This document shows positions 10,412 through 21,478 of a stretch of DNA of 64,000 bases, piece by piece. Source of the DNA: Seminavis robusta (lineage: Eukaryota > Bacillariophyta > Bacillariophyceae > Naviculales > Naviculaceae); contig CAICTM010000093.1 in NCBI GenBank assembly GCA_903772945.1, forward strand, positions 60,004 through 124,003. Reading direction: 5' to 3'. Position 1 is the first letter of the stretch; every line of letters begins with the position of its first letter. The notes under the pieces are model-generated. The model made no database searches, had not been told where the DNA came from, and saw nothing but the letters and a program-made list of their open reading frames with translations. The translations under genes and the position numbers were made by a program.

Positions 10412-12501
10412 TAGTCTAGTTTGTTTCTTCCAGAGCTTTCCTCGGGTTGAAGGTTCATTGCGGACGAGTAAAGATTCCGTTGCTTGTCGTCACTTCCTCT
10501 CGACCGGGCAACTGCCCTGAAGCTACACGGCGCCAGCCAGAGAGCAAATAATCGTACCGACTAGCTACCAGGTAGATGTTTCTGTTGTACAAAATTGAGT
10601 GAGAATAAGAATGCAGACCATACACCGGTGGCAAATCATCGGACCGATGGTGTTAGTACCGTTATGGTAGCAGCGAGAGGGCCAAGCGGATATTTCCAAT
10701 CATCCTCCCTCCTCTAGGAAAGAAATGAGCAACATGATCAACCAGCTGCATTGAAGAAGCAAGAGTCCTACCGTACCATAATGATGCAGCACAGCTGTAC
10801 TAGTATCTGTATCTGTTCTGTTCGAAGTCTTCGGGATGAAGATACTGTAGACTTTCTACGTAGCATACTGTCATTGATCCTGAGGGTATGTAAGATCCAC
10901 ATAGTAGTAGGGGGAAGCACATACTGAGGCTGTGCAACTACTGTTGCAGAAATGTAGTACCGGTACCGTACAACGTTTACTAGTACTCCCGTTGTGCAAC
11001 AAAACATTTATTCTTCACACACACCAACACAACATGTACCAGTCACCGGTAACCCGAGCCTGGATGGAACTTGAATGTTTTTATCGTCCAAGAAAGCAGG
11101 AAAGCGACGAGTTTGCCTACGTGTGTCAACACAGCTACGTGTATCATCACCTTTTTGCAGACATGGGAGTCGCTGGTATTAGTCTATTAGTCTAGCTAGT
11201 AAGGCTCCAACGAATTCCTGCATGCGCCAAAATTTAATGTATTTTATTGGACTGAGCGTCGGGGTCCGAAAGGAACCCACGAAGCCACGAAGAGGATAGC
11301 GGACTAGCCTAGCTACTACTGAGTAGCCTCTAGCCACGCGTCCTAGCACTACATGACTACATGTACACGTAGTGATGTTATCCAACTGAGGACCAAATAG
11401 ATGTGCTTCAGTTGTTCCCACTTCTAATAATTTGGCTAGCAGAGTGATGGTGGCTGTTTGGGGACGCTAGGTTGCATAGGCCTTTGTGATAAGCTATCAA
11501 GAATGAGATGGGCAGTATGGCTGGCATACATGTAGAGAAAGCAATTAGGAACAGCACTAATGGGACAAGCAACCCCACAGCCACATGGTGAGGGTAGATA
11601 CTAGATAATATAGACGAAGCTCGAACCTTTCACCTTTCGCCATCAACTGAGCAGTCTAGACAAAGATTTGATTTCGAAACATTTCAGTGTCTGTGTTCTG
11701 ATCATCCCGGAGTGAGGTTTCCAAATGAAAGCGGCGAGGCTGCGGGTTGCATAGGCCTCGTGCTGTTGTGGCTGCGGAGGCATACTGCGGTAGCGGTAGT
11801 ACTACCTGGGCTTGCAAATAAATCAAATTGGCTTGCCAAGAGCGACAACAAAGGAGGGAACAAGGAAGGCTTCGAGCTTCGAACCACAAAAGTAATCTCA
11901 GATGAGCGACTAAAAGAGATCGCGCGAATAAAAAGTGTAAGCACCAGAGAGCCATAAACGGTACGGTAGCGTACGGTACCGTACAAACTATCCTACGTAC
12001 CGTACAGGTTTAAGGTACTACATATTTAAATTTAGTACAGTACGGTATGTACAGTACCATACCGGTACAGTCTGTTTGAATTGAATTCTCTAGTCTAACA
12101 TCAGGGCTGAAATCTCAAAATCCAATCCATGGACTGGAGCAACATGCTACCACCGGTAGAATACCAGCACCCTTTCTGGTACCGGTACGTACATGTACTA
12201 CTAGTATGCATAAAGAGCAACTCGAGGTAGCTTCGTATGCCTTGAGTGATGCGTTGAGCACTCTAGTCCTTGTTTTCCATTTAAAAGGTGGCGATCGCCG
12301 ATTTCCTAAGGAGCTCCACCATCACTGTGGGGGTTTATGCCTCAACAAATTTGGTGGGAGGCTTTCCGTGGAGCTTGTTCTTCCGGGGCATGATTGCGAT
12401 TTTAGTTTCTCGAAATGTTGAATAATATGTGCACAGATATTAAAATGATTGCATGAGATCAAGAGGAGAAGACTCTCCATTCGACGAGTTGATCTCCCAC
12501 G
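10412..12501. other. intergenic, repeat unit
   Basis: 3' flank of copy B followed by the upstream region of copy C. Near identical to 13735-14164 and 7637-9178. The only visible structure is GTAC/ACCGGT palindrome clusters at about 11960-12070 and 12150-12205. Confidence 0.5.
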
Positions 12502-14164
12502 ATGACCACCTACTGCAACTACGACTATACCAACAACCCTGATCCAGTCCCAGATTTCCTGCAATGTCTTCCAGATCTTCAGGCTGTTGCCGACATTGAG
12601 GATGTGAGGACCCATGGGAACAAGCTTCTCAGTGTGCCTCCTGGTCCTGAAGGAGGGATTATTCGTCAATTCATTGCTGCTAAAGAGAAAGAAGTTGAAC
12701 AATGGACCCAAGGAGTTTTGCCTCGAGATGAATTCGTCGATGAGGAGGGTCCTGAGACCGACGACGAACGGAATGATGGACAAAAGACTCAAAGAAAGGT
12801 CCTATGTTGCACACTCAAGTCTCTTATCGCGTCCTCGGTTTTCTTGTTCTGTTGCGTCGTCTTCCTCATTGTTGTCGTCATCGTGCGTTCGATGAGAGCA
12901 GAGCCAAACAGATTAACGACGTCTTCAGGCTTCAGTCAACGAAACAACGCTACCACCATTGCACCCATTGCCACGCTCGACGAGCCATCATCCAAAGAGA
13001 CGGAAAGAGCCAACGTCACAGAGGCACAAATGGAGGACAAGTTTCTGTTGATAGAAGGAGAGGCTTGCGATGGACACGACAAATGTAGATCGGGGCTCTG
13101 CGGCGGTGATGCCCCGCCATATGCCTGCCAATCTCGGCTGAAGGGTTGTCGACCGTGCTATCAGGACCGCAATTGCCTCTCTGGGTTGTGCCTTATTCGA
13201 AGTGGCCAATCCATCTGTGCTTCTACTGTGGATGGCAGGATGGAGCTGGGTTGCTTTTGTGACGAAGATGAGCAATGCTCTAGCCAACGCTGTGAAGGAA
13301 CCTGCAGAGCACCAGTCAAATGGTGCACACTTGATACTGATTGCCCTTATGGAGTTTGCTATCTAGGCCTGTGTACAGACGATGATTTGACGAGCGGGGG
13401 AAACAATCAATTGCACGAACAGCCTCCGGGGGGTCTTTGTAGTGGGGACGCTGACTGCATAAGCAGAATTTGCGTCGAGGTTGCGCAGGGCGAAGATTGG
13501 ATATGTTCCTCTGGGGAAATGGGGAGCATCTGTGGGGCAGACATTGACTGCAAGAGCGAACGATGTTATCAAGGCATTTGCGCACAAAAACAATCCTCTG
13601 GAGGTCCTTGTATGGGGAATGTAGAGTGCGACTCGGGTGTTTGCATGGGCTTTTCTGACAACAACTTGGGGGTTTGTTTGGATGCTGCTGAGGTTCAGCG
13701 AGTAGGCAATATCAACAATCGGGGGAGTGTTTAGTAGTCTAGTTGTTTCTTCCAGAGCTTTCCTCGGGTTGAAGGTTCATTGCGGACGAGTAAAGATTCC
13801 GTTGCTTGTCGTCACTTCCTCTCGACCGGGCAACTGCCCTGAAGCTACACGGCGCCAGCCAGAGAGCAAATAATCGTACCGACTAGCTACCAGGTAGATG
13901 TTTCTGTTGTACAAAATTGAGTGAGAATAAGAATGCAGACCATACACCGGTGGCAAATCATCGGACCGATGGTGTTAGTACCGTTATGGTAGCAGCGAGA
14001 GGGCCAAGCGGATATTTCCAATCATCCTCCCTCCTCTAGGAAAGAAATGAGCAACATGATCAACCAGCTGCATTGAAGAAGCAAGAGTCCTACCGTACCA
14101 TAATGATGCAGCACAGCTGTACTAGTATCTGTATCTGTTCTGTTCGAAGTCTTCGGGATGAAGA
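10842..14164 (+). repeat. large repeat, copy C
   Basis: The most complete copy of the 3.32 kb unit: left boundary atactgtagactttc (shared with A), right boundary cttcgggatgaaga (shared with B). It directly abuts copy B. Confidence 0.9.
12502..13734 (+). CDS. type II Cys-rich single-pass membrane protein, copy C
   Basis: Same 410-residue product as at 9179-10411: acidic N-terminal domain, membrane helix at about 107-128 and a C-terminal array of C-x(4-6)-D-x-x-C-x-S-x-x-C modules. The whole upstream and downstream regions are duplicated with it, so both copies should carry the same regulation. A single-base difference just after the stop (gtctagttg here, gtctagtttg in B) shows that the two tandem copies are distinct sequence. 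Confidence 0.85.
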   Translation: MTTYCNYDYTNNPDPVPDFLQCLPDLQAVADIEDVRTHGNKLLSVPPGPEGGIIRQFIAAKEKEVEQWTQGVLPRDEFVDEEGPETDDERNDGQKTQRKVLCCTLKSLIASSVFLFCCVVFLIVVVIVRSMRAEPNRLTTSSGFSQRNNATTIAPIATLDEPSSKETERANVTEAQMEDKFLLIEGEACDGHDKCRSGLCGGDAPPYACQSRLKGCRPCYQDRNCLSGLCLIRSGQSICASTVDGRMELGCFCDEDEQCSSQRCEGTCRAPVKWCTLDTDCPYGVCYLGLCTDDDLTSGGNNQLHEQPPGGLCSGDADCISRICVEVAQGEDWICSSGEMGSICGADIDCKSERCYQGICAQKQSSGGPCMGNVECDSGVCMGFSDNNLGVCLDAAEVQRVGNINNRGSV

Positions 14165-14415
14165 ATTGGCATCAGTGCCCGTTCAGCAAATTTTGTATCT
14201 GTTCTGCTCGGAGTTTCAGTGCTGTGGAGGTGGCAACAGTGCTTGAGATACACAAGTTATTGGTGAAAGTTCAGGAGCCTCCAAACAATAGTATTGTGTG
14301 CTGGGCAACGGCCCAAAATAAAAGTGTCACTTTATGTTTGCACATTAACTAGCCGAAAAGAGAGATTTCAAAGAGAGATCTCGAATTGACAAACACTGCT
14401 TGACTGTCGATCCAT
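13735..14415. other. intergenic, end of repeat copy C
   Basis: Copy C continues to 14164; beyond that the sequence is unique. A 64-codon ORF at 14158-14352 straddles the repeat boundary and has no recognisable features. Confidence 0.5.
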
Positions 14416-15660
14416 TCATTCCCCTTGCGTAACAGTTGCTAGAACAAAGTGCGGTTTGGCCATGATGAAATAAAACAAGTAGCTCAAGGTCTCTTGAGGT
14501 GCGTCCAACAAGCAGTTCTTCTCATCTTGGACATTTACGAGTGCGTGTACCCACTCACGTCGAGTCAAGCCTTCATTTTGCAACACACCACGTCGATTGA
14601 CTCGATTCAAGTTGAGATAGAAGTTCATTTCGGCATCCCATTCAGAATCCAAAAGCAGGTCCTCAAGAGTGAAGTTGCTTTGCTCAACAATCCTGAGAAA
14701 CATGTCCCGACTGCGGACCTGGAAATTGCCAAACAATCCTATTTCTTTCAGGCTGGTATTAAACGTCAAGCTGTTGGCGAGAGCACTGCAGCCTGGGTCA
14801 CTGATTCGGTTGTACGATAGGTCCAACCTCTCGATGGTCTTGTTGACCGCAAGCATCTTGGACAACGCAACGCATCCCTTGTTGGTGATGTTGCTATCTA
14901 GCATAATGAGGCTTCTGAGAGAGTGGTTTGTTTCAAGAGCCGAGGCCATCTTAAGCACCAGATCTTCGTCCAACACCCATCCACCAAGCTCCAATGACTT
15001 CAGGGAGGACGATTGACAGAATCTCAAGGCAGAAGACGGACTGTTGGGCCATTCTCCGCCGAGATCTTGGTGCAGATCCATAGCAGTCAACTCAATCTTT
15101 TCTAGCAAGGGAACGGCTGACAAGGAACGAAGGAGGTTGTCAAGCGGTATCCTTCCGTCCACTATACAGGCTCCTCGGAGGCAAAACTCTTTCATAAAGG
15201 ATTGGCTTTGAATCGACTTTGCGAAGTTGGTGAAATCTTCTACCGTGCCCACCAATCCTATGGAAGATAGTCTTAAGGAGGAAAGTGCCTTGGTTTGGTC
15301 CATAAAACATGACATGGCGTGCATAGGGATTGACCATCCCTCAGCCTGTCTGGACAGCGCCGACAACTGTTCCAGCCTGGGGAGTGAGCCAATTGCTGTG
15401 AAGAGCTTGCAGATTTCCTCCCTCGACAAGTTCCTGACAAAGAAATGGTCTAGAAACACGGATTGGACAGTCTGGTTGCTTTGGATAGCTTCAGCCAATA
15501 TGTCAATGTTCTTGCTCGTTGCCCGAGTCTCATCATTTGGATCTTCTGGCTGTTCTTGGTTTTCTTGCAGACCAATCTCATCTGCCGTTAGAATAAGCTG
15601 CTTAAAGTCTTCATTGTTGGCTCTTAGACGTTTGATGATACTAGGAATGGACATGGCCAT
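14416..15660 (-). CDS. leucine-rich repeat protein (RI/NLRC3-like repeats)
   Basis: A 414-residue soluble protein with no signal peptide or membrane segment. The central and C-terminal parts contain ribonuclease-inhibitor-type leucine-rich repeats, clearest at about residues 240-310: SLRSLIMLDSNITNKGC followed by ALSKMLAVNKTIERLDLSYN and ISDPGCSALANSL. The Leu-x-x-Leu-x-Leu-x-x-Asn/Cys-x-Ile pattern has the long 28-29 residue period. The N-terminal about 220 residues are degenerate repeats. Such proteins are abundant in diatoms and are often labelled NLRC3-like, but there is no NACHT domain here, so an immune role should not be assumed. The likely role is a protein-protein scaffold. The start ATG at 15660 is followed two codons later by a second Met, which is equally possible. 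Confidence 0.85.
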   Translation of the reverse strand: MAMSIPSIIKRLRANNEDFKQLILTADEIGLQENQEQPEDPNDETRATSKNIDILAEAIQSNQTVQSVFLDHFFVRNLSREEICKLFTAIGSLPRLEQLSALSRQAEGWSIPMHAMSCFMDQTKALSSLRLSSIGLVGTVEDFTNFAKSIQSQSFMKEFCLRGACIVDGRIPLDNLLRSLSAVPLLEKIELTAMDLHQDLGGEWPNSPSSALRFCQSSSLKSLELGGWVLDEDLVLKMASALETNHSLRSLIMLDSNITNKGCVALSKMLAVNKTIERLDLSYNRISDPGCSALANSLTFNTSLKEIGLFGNFQVRSRDMFLRIVEQSNFTLEDLLLDSEWDAEMNFYLNLNRVNRRGVLQNEGLTRREWVHALVNVQDEKNCLLDAPQETLSYLFYFIMAKPHFVLATVTQGE

Positions 15661-16599
15661 GTCAGCATTTGGCCATAGAGAAATGGAAGAAAGACATTCT
15701 TCTCTTGCGAAATACGAAGAAGCAAAGGCTTGTTACAATGGTGCAGAACCTCGACAATGGTGGTTCACGGAGCCCTTTTTGTTCGCATGCTGCACAAATA
15801 CCGTGCAGCCTTGCCGTTGTCTGGCTGATTTTGGGTGCTGCATTGGTGGCATGTGCGTTGACAACCAGGGGGCATCCCACCAGCACAGTGCGAAAGATGT
15901 GGAACACTGTCACCGACAAATACTTCTTCGGTTCAGTTCAAATTTTCGCTTCCCTCAAAAACGGCTAAATAATTTGTCCATCCCTTCAATCTCAAAGCAG
16001 CTCTCAAAGCTCACTTTTATGCTTTAGCTAGCTAGCCATGCCAGTATCTCCGCTGCCGGTGCGCCACGGAAGCGGTATCGGTGCCACCGGTACTAGCATG
16101 TGGTCCCGACCCTCGGGATAGACCCTCTGTTGCTTCCAATAGTAGGTAGAGAGATATGTGGGGATCCGGTCGCCTCTGGCTGATGAGGCCAAAAGCTTAG
16201 TCACACTTTGCACATTTGGCTGTTGGTGACAAGGTTCAGCCACAAGCTAGCTAGCAAGGCCCGTGGGAACAGTACATGTACCGGTACCCAATCTTGTCAC
16301 ATGTAGCTACTCTGGCTACGGTAGTACTGTAGATAGATGACACCCTTACCTGGTACTACTTGCTGGAATCTTCCCAGCACGGGTCCCAGCCACCCCCGTG
16401 AGAGAGTAAACAGCCAAGCAAGTAACCCCGGCCCCGGATTTTCAACTTCTTTACTTGCGTTTTTGTTGGTTTCTGCCCTTCTCTAGCTAGGGCTCTCACT
16501 TGCAAGGCCTAGCTAGCTATCGGTACTACTAGCTAGCTCGATAAATAAAGGATGAAGGAGAGCCGGAGAGTGGTGCTTCAGCATATCGATTTTCGAGAG
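15661..16599. other. intergenic
   Basis: Upstream of the LRR gene. A 99-codon plus-strand ORF (15669-15968) with a hydrophobic stretch starts 9 bases from the LRR start; I leave it uncalled. From 16020 to 16560 the DNA is rich in CTAGCTAG and GGTACCGG strings. Confidence 0.5.
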
Positions 16600-16743
16600 T
16601 ACACGGTAGTTCGCATATCAGAACCTCAAACCATTGGTACAGAAAGTACAGCAGGACCGTCGTGCCGACATCGGCCCAATCCGTACACTACCTCAGTAGA
16701 ATCGCTGTAGAGCCACTAGCCAATCAAACGTTCCATAGTCGAC

Positions 16744-16767
16744 TGACGTCACAGCCGACTGACGTCA
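16744..16767. promoter_or_regulatory. paired TGACGTCA (CRE-like) palindromes, U copy 1
   Basis: TGACGTCA occurs at 16744-16751 and 16760-16767, each preceded by CGAC, and the same pair is kept in U copy 2. TGACGTCA is the classic bZIP/CREB-type site; TGACGT elements are known in diatom CO2/cAMP-responsive promoters. Use in this repeat is inference. Confidence 0.45.
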
Positions 16768-17086
16768 GTCGTGCATTATTTATTTATTTACTTATCTCTG
16801 TGTCAGCTCGATCAGTCTCTCCTTGTGTTGTTTTCGTGTTGTTTTCAAAAGACCGAGGGAGCATGCATCCAGAGGATTTCGAATTTCGAATTTGAGCGAG
16901 ATAGTGAAGCAAGACAATAAAACCGAGGTCTTCCCTTCCGTATTCAGTAGCCGCAGAGGTACTTCGCAGAGGTCGCAGAGGTGTACTTACTTACCGCATT
17001 CAGTAGCCGCAGATTCAGTAGCCGCAGAGGTACTCACCGCAGCCGAGGACATAGCCGCTTTCATTGCAATCCTCCGAAGACGATGA

Positions 17087-17743
17087 GTGCCCCCACCAGC
17101 CATCGAAGTTGAGCCCATTGCTTCAGTGGTCAATCCAGCCACGCCTCCTGGGATCAGGCTGCCAGGAGACAGCAGGACAACACCACGATCTGCCAGCCCC
17201 ACCATGCACGGCCCTCAGAACAATTGGAGCAGGAACCAGAGCCCCATGTCCCTCTATCAGGTCAGTGTTGTCAACCGGTGGTTGGATCCTTCAAAAAAAG
17301 TGAGTGCCAAGCAGAAAGAAGTCTTTGATAACTCAGTCGAGCACGCAATCGAGCACTATGGTAGCGCCGCCAACACGGACAATGTTGCCGTGCTCGCTGC
17401 GGAATCATTCGATCAAATGCACTTCAACATGATGCGACAGGGCAACGCTGGTCTCAGGGGTAGGCTGAGGCCCCAGCATGCCAAAGCTTTGCTCAGAGAG
17501 GGGGGTCAGCTGGTTCAGATGGCCGCCATCAATCAACATGCGCTGGCAAGAGAAAGGCTGCTCCAAAGCAAGGCGGTCTGACCAAAGCAAGCTGTTGGAC
17601 TCCTCCACAAGCTTCGCAGACATGAAGAATTGGGCAGGGTCCTGGGAAAGTCCATCAAAAGACAAAGCCGAAGATGCGGGAGGTTCTGCTGCAGTGCTTT
17701 GAGGGCAAGCCAGAAGGCCATGTGTTCCACTCCCACTAGCTAG
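17087..17743 (+). pseudogene. U-repeat ORF, copy 1, frame-broken
   Basis: The conserved core runs from about 17263 to 17560 and reads QVSVVNRWLDPSKKVSAKQK followed by an alanine- and histidine-rich helical region. The frame breaks near 17541 by loss of one G relative to copy 2 (catgcgctgg against catgcggctgg), giving an early stop at 17579. Shortly upstream of the insertion a different frame reads well to a stop at the cactag string. No known family is recognised. Confidence 0.5.
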
Positions 17744-18546
17744 TGCACTACGCTAAAAGCTAGTGTAAAGATCTTTCGAGTGTTTTGAGTTTGAGAGAAT
17801 GAAAGTTATGAGAGAGATTAGAAAGCTATGAAAACTAATCAACGAGAGAGATCATCATCAAAGGATCGTAGATCTGGCTTCCCGCGGGAGACTATAAGTG
17901 TGATAGAGTAGGTTGTGGTAGTAATCCTACGTCTCTCCACGATCCTAAAACGGAACGCGTGGAAGGTTTGTCTAGCCTGGATCTAGTAGCGTGGAAGTAC
18001 TCCACGCTGGCTAAATCTAGAGCGATGTTTCATCATCAACCTAGTTGACAGCGCGGTCATTGAGACCCTGTCTCGAATGACTAGAGTAAAAGTCATTTTA
18101 AGACCGGGTGAAGATTAAGACCATGTAATTAATAGAGGTTCTTACGTAGGATCCTACGTAGCTTCGGTACCAGAGCAATAGAGGTGCTTCCTAAGTGTTC
18201 CGTAGGATCTTACAGACTCTCCTATGTAGGATCCTACACAGTTAAGTATGTAAAGTCTTAAACTGGAGAAAAAGAATTCGTCACAAAAGTTAGGATATTT
18301 TCAATCAACCTAACTCCACCAATAAGTACACTCTGATCTTGGGAATTTAATGGGATACTCAACAACATGTGCCCTTTCGATTCAGCTACTTAGAAGTACA
18401 ATATTCGAGATCACCTCTTAAGAGAATAATCCGGGGAAAGGTCGGTCGTAAATCGCATTTTACTCTATTCACGAGAGACTCAGTCATGAGTCGAACTCAA
18501 ACCTATCTAGGATCGAGTCCGAATAGGCTAAGAGCCGTGTATTGCA
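17744..18546 (-). repeat. LTR (3' LTR in element orientation)
   Basis: 803 nt, TG...CA ends, aligned to 21479-21905. A purine-rich tract (reverse complement of cgccccctgac at 18550) lies just inside it, in the position expected of a polypurine tract. Confidence 0.85.
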
Positions 18547-18579
18547 TTCGCCCCCTGACAAGGGTCACAGAAGGCGCGC

Positions 18580-19080
18580 GACAGCAGTCGGACAAGGAGA
18601 ACATATGATTTAAAGTGCGGGGCACTCTCATGAGATTGGATGTAGACATGTGCGTCGCACGATGGCAATCCTACAAGGGGATCAGGCCTTGTAGGGTGTA
18701 ATACCTTATGTTCGTAGTCGGTAACTGTGCCGCCGTTGGTCGGTAGCATGTTGGAGCCTACAGTGCCATTGTCATTGACTCGTCTATAGTGTAAGGACCT
18801 TTGTACTTGGCTGACCGTACTTGCGGTGCTGATACTGTTGAATCATCACAGTATCGTTCATTGTATTGTGAGGGACACGCGTTGCGTTTTCCTATCGTTG
18901 TTTTGTTGGAATTAGTCGTTGGCGACGTTCCTTAATGTACTCTCAGTTGGCTTCGAACCGGAGTTGTGAATCGCGTCACGATTGAACACGAGCTGTGCGG
19001 GCGTTGCACGCAAGGGGTATGAAACGTGGCATTCATTGCAAAGCGAACCGCCGTGAGGACTCCATCCCAGGATCATTCAC
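18580..19080 (-). pseudogene. integrase C-terminal remnant
   Basis: On the minus strand, short frames read WDGVLTAVRFAMNATFHT, then fragments such as TPAQLVFNRDA-like, and finally a region resembling the KGPYTI...NDNGTV ending common in diatom gypsy polyproteins (18700-18800). Several frameshifts separate these. The DDE catalytic core is not found. Confidence 0.65.
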
Positions 19081-19199
19081 GAGGTCGTCTTGGCACTTGA
19101 TGTTTGAACAGCGATCAAGTTACGAAGAACCGTCGTTGTTGGGAGATAGTTAAGTCACAGTCTGTCGACATCTGTCACCGTAGATTAGGCCTATCGTAC

Positions 19200-19570
19200 T
19201 CAGAGCGCCGATCCACGATATACAGCCGATCGTATTTAAGTTCTTACATTAAGATTCTTGTGGTCCGTATGTCAACGATCTTCTGTCCTAGAAGAATGTT
19301 ACGGAACTCTTTCAGAGTTTCTACGATACTGAGAAGTTCCTTCTCGTAACTTGTAACGTGTCTGAGCAGGGTTGAGCTTCTCCTGTAGAACGGATAGGTT
19401 TCCTTCTGGGAAATTACCGCACCTAGTTGAGTATCACTCGCATCCGTGTGGAATAACGAATGTATCGTTTAATCAGGGTAGGCGAGCAAGGTTTCTTTGC
19501 TGATGATTTCTTATCTGGCTAAAGGCCTTGTCGTGTTCGGCTTCCCATTTCCACTTCGTTGTTTTGGAAG
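19200..19570 (-). pseudogene. RNase H-like remnant
   Basis: Broken frames on the minus strand show a KWKWEAEHDKAF motif, then fragments matching the LNPAQTRY / ELLSIVETLKEFR pattern of the gypsy RNase H domain that follows reverse transcriptase. Multiple stops. Confidence 0.6.
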
Positions 19571-20300
19571 TCAACGAAGCGAGTGGGCCAGTACATGTGA
19601 TCGTCTAATCCACATGTCTCGATAGTAGTTCACTAGTCCAATGAATCTACGGAGTTCCTTCCTGTTGGTAGGAGGAGCGATATTCTTGATCGCGTCTATT
19701 TCTTGGTTATAGGTTGGATCCCTTCTCGAGTGATCCAGTAAACCTAGGTACTTCAAGTTCTCCTCTTGCGAAGAAGGACTTGGTAGCATTGTCTTGAGTC
19801 CGGCTTCTCGAAGCCTTCGGAGAACTTCATCCAACTTTTCAACGTGATCTGCTAGATCGCCGTTAGTTAGGATGAGTAGATCATCAATGTATGCACGGAC
19901 GTATTCTAGGTCGTGCATTAGTGTTCCATCTTCTCTTGGAAGATGTCGGGACTATTACATAGGCCCATGGGCAACCTCTTGTACTCGTACTTCCCCACGG
20001 GAGTACGATGGTACAGAGTTGCTTCGAGTGAGGTGACAGCTCGATGTGATAGTATCCCATGTTCAGGTCTAGACTAGTAGCGTACTTGAATCCGTCTAGA
20101 TTCAAGAGATGTCCTTATTTTTGGGATAGGATAAGGCTTCCGCTTAATCCTTTTGTTCAGTCCCGAAATCAGAGATGAATCGTACAGATCCGTCTTTCTT
20201 GGGAATGATGAAAGGTTGGTGCCGCCACTCGGAACGGTTTACCTTCTTGAGTACTCCTGCCTCGCAGAGACGTTCAACTCCATCTTAAGAGTGTTGGTAT
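19571..20300 (-). pseudogene. reverse transcriptase remnant
   Basis: Minus-strand pieces follow the order of the palm domain: IIPKKDGSVRFISDF (about 20165-20210), NLDGFKYATSLDLNMGYYHI (about 20035-20105), then YIDDLLIL with the catalytic Asp-Asp at about 19880, followed by the connection region (NRKELRRFIGLVNYYRDMW). The reading frame shifts at least three times. Confidence 0.85.
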
Positions 20301-20779
20301 GGACCCTGGGATAGGTAAGCCCTTGCATGATAGGGTTTAGCTCAGGAGAAGTTCTACTTCGTAGTCGTCCATCTGCCACTTTCCCAAAGTACCAACGAAT
20401 AAGTCAGAGTACTTCGTCAGTAAGGAGTGAAGTGTTCCTTCTCTTCCGTGTTTAACTGATCTTGACTTTGGCAAACCTGCCTTAAGTCAGCTTGTTCGTA
20501 TTTCGCTCAAGAAATCTTCTTGGAACGATTGCACTGTCATCGACAGCGGCAGGATCAGGAATGAAAAGTTTTCTTCTTCATTGGTGTGCTATCTTTCATA
20601 GGAATAGATGCGCCGTCCCATATCCACTGACATGTAGTGAAATTGAACTTGAAACCTAAGTCAGGGAGAATATCTCGACCTATGATCATGTCATACGCCC
20701 CCAAGCTCTTGGTGACGTGTAAGTCCACTCGATAATTCTTTCTTCGTGGAATTCAGGAATCATGAATGCACCTTTGCAC

Positions 20780-21113
20780 TTCGTGCTGGTGTTTAATTCT
20801 CCTGCAGGGGTAGTCCACATCGATTTGGACGCCCCCAAGATCCTTCATGCGTAATTTCTTAGCATGAGGTTGAGCAATCAAGGTTCCGGATGCTCCTGTA
20901 TCCAGCAAGCAACGGAGTGTACGGGTTTTGGTTTCCCTTTTTCTCGCTTGTTAAATCTACAATAAACGATGGGTTTGAGGTCTCTTGTCTTGCGACGTTT
21001 ACGAGGTGGTTGGCCACGGACAGGTTAACGATGCTAAATAGATCATCAGAGTCTAGTTGAGCAGGTTCTAGGCAATCATCTAATTTGCCATAGAGTTCAT
21101 CAGTTGCAAACAA
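20780..21113 (-). pseudogene. aspartic protease remnant
   Basis: Reads CLLDTGASGTLIAQPHAKKL at about 20860-20920, the catalytic D-T-G-A motif of retropepsin, preceded by an acidic linker region. The frame is broken between the linker and the motif. Confidence 0.75.
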
Positions 21114-21478
21114 TTCTTGTTTACTATTTAGTGAGATATTTTCATCACTTTGGTATGAGAAATCGGAACAGGGTTCCGTTGATCATCATCCTGGCCTAAT
21201 CCTCAGATAGAGGTTTCTCCATCCAAGTGTTGAAATGATAGAGGAGTTGTCCTCTTGTCAGATGTTTCTGATTTGCGCTTGGCAAACTGGTTGCGAAGTT
21301 TGCAAGGTGTGGCACGAGTATCGTCGATCTCGTGTTCTTCGTCATTGTCGACGAGAGGAAGAATGGGTTTTGTCACGCAACTGTTTCTCGAAGTTGGGAA
21401 CGCATCTTTCCTTGAGCCATCTTCATGGTTGAGGAATAGTTGAGGGTAGCTGAGAGCTATTGTGTTTGTTTAACAAAA

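Larger units (their letters stand above)
7637..10842 (+). repeat. large repeat, copy B (direct to C, inverted to A)
   Basis: Tandem partner of copy C with an offset of about 3322-3323 bases. The right end is the string cttcgggatgaaga ending at 10842, which recurs at the right end of C (14164). The left 115 bases present in A and C are missing here and replaced by unrelated sequence up to about 7636. Confidence 0.9.
16600..17743 (+). repeat. U repeat copy 1, left part (split by LTR element)
   Basis: Begins near the shared string ggtagttcgcatatca and aligns with 22005-23392 (copy 2) except for the TTTA expansion. It continues after the retroelement as 21906-21998. It contains two TGACGTCA palindromes, an exon-like ORF around VNRWLDPSKK, and the stop region just before the insertion point. 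Confidence 0.85.

Noticed and set aside
15669-15968. 99-codon ORF with a hydrophobic stretch, divergent from the LRR gene
   Set aside because: Starts 9 bases from the LRR start, leaving no room for separate leaders, and has no homology I can recognise; more likely upstream sequence.
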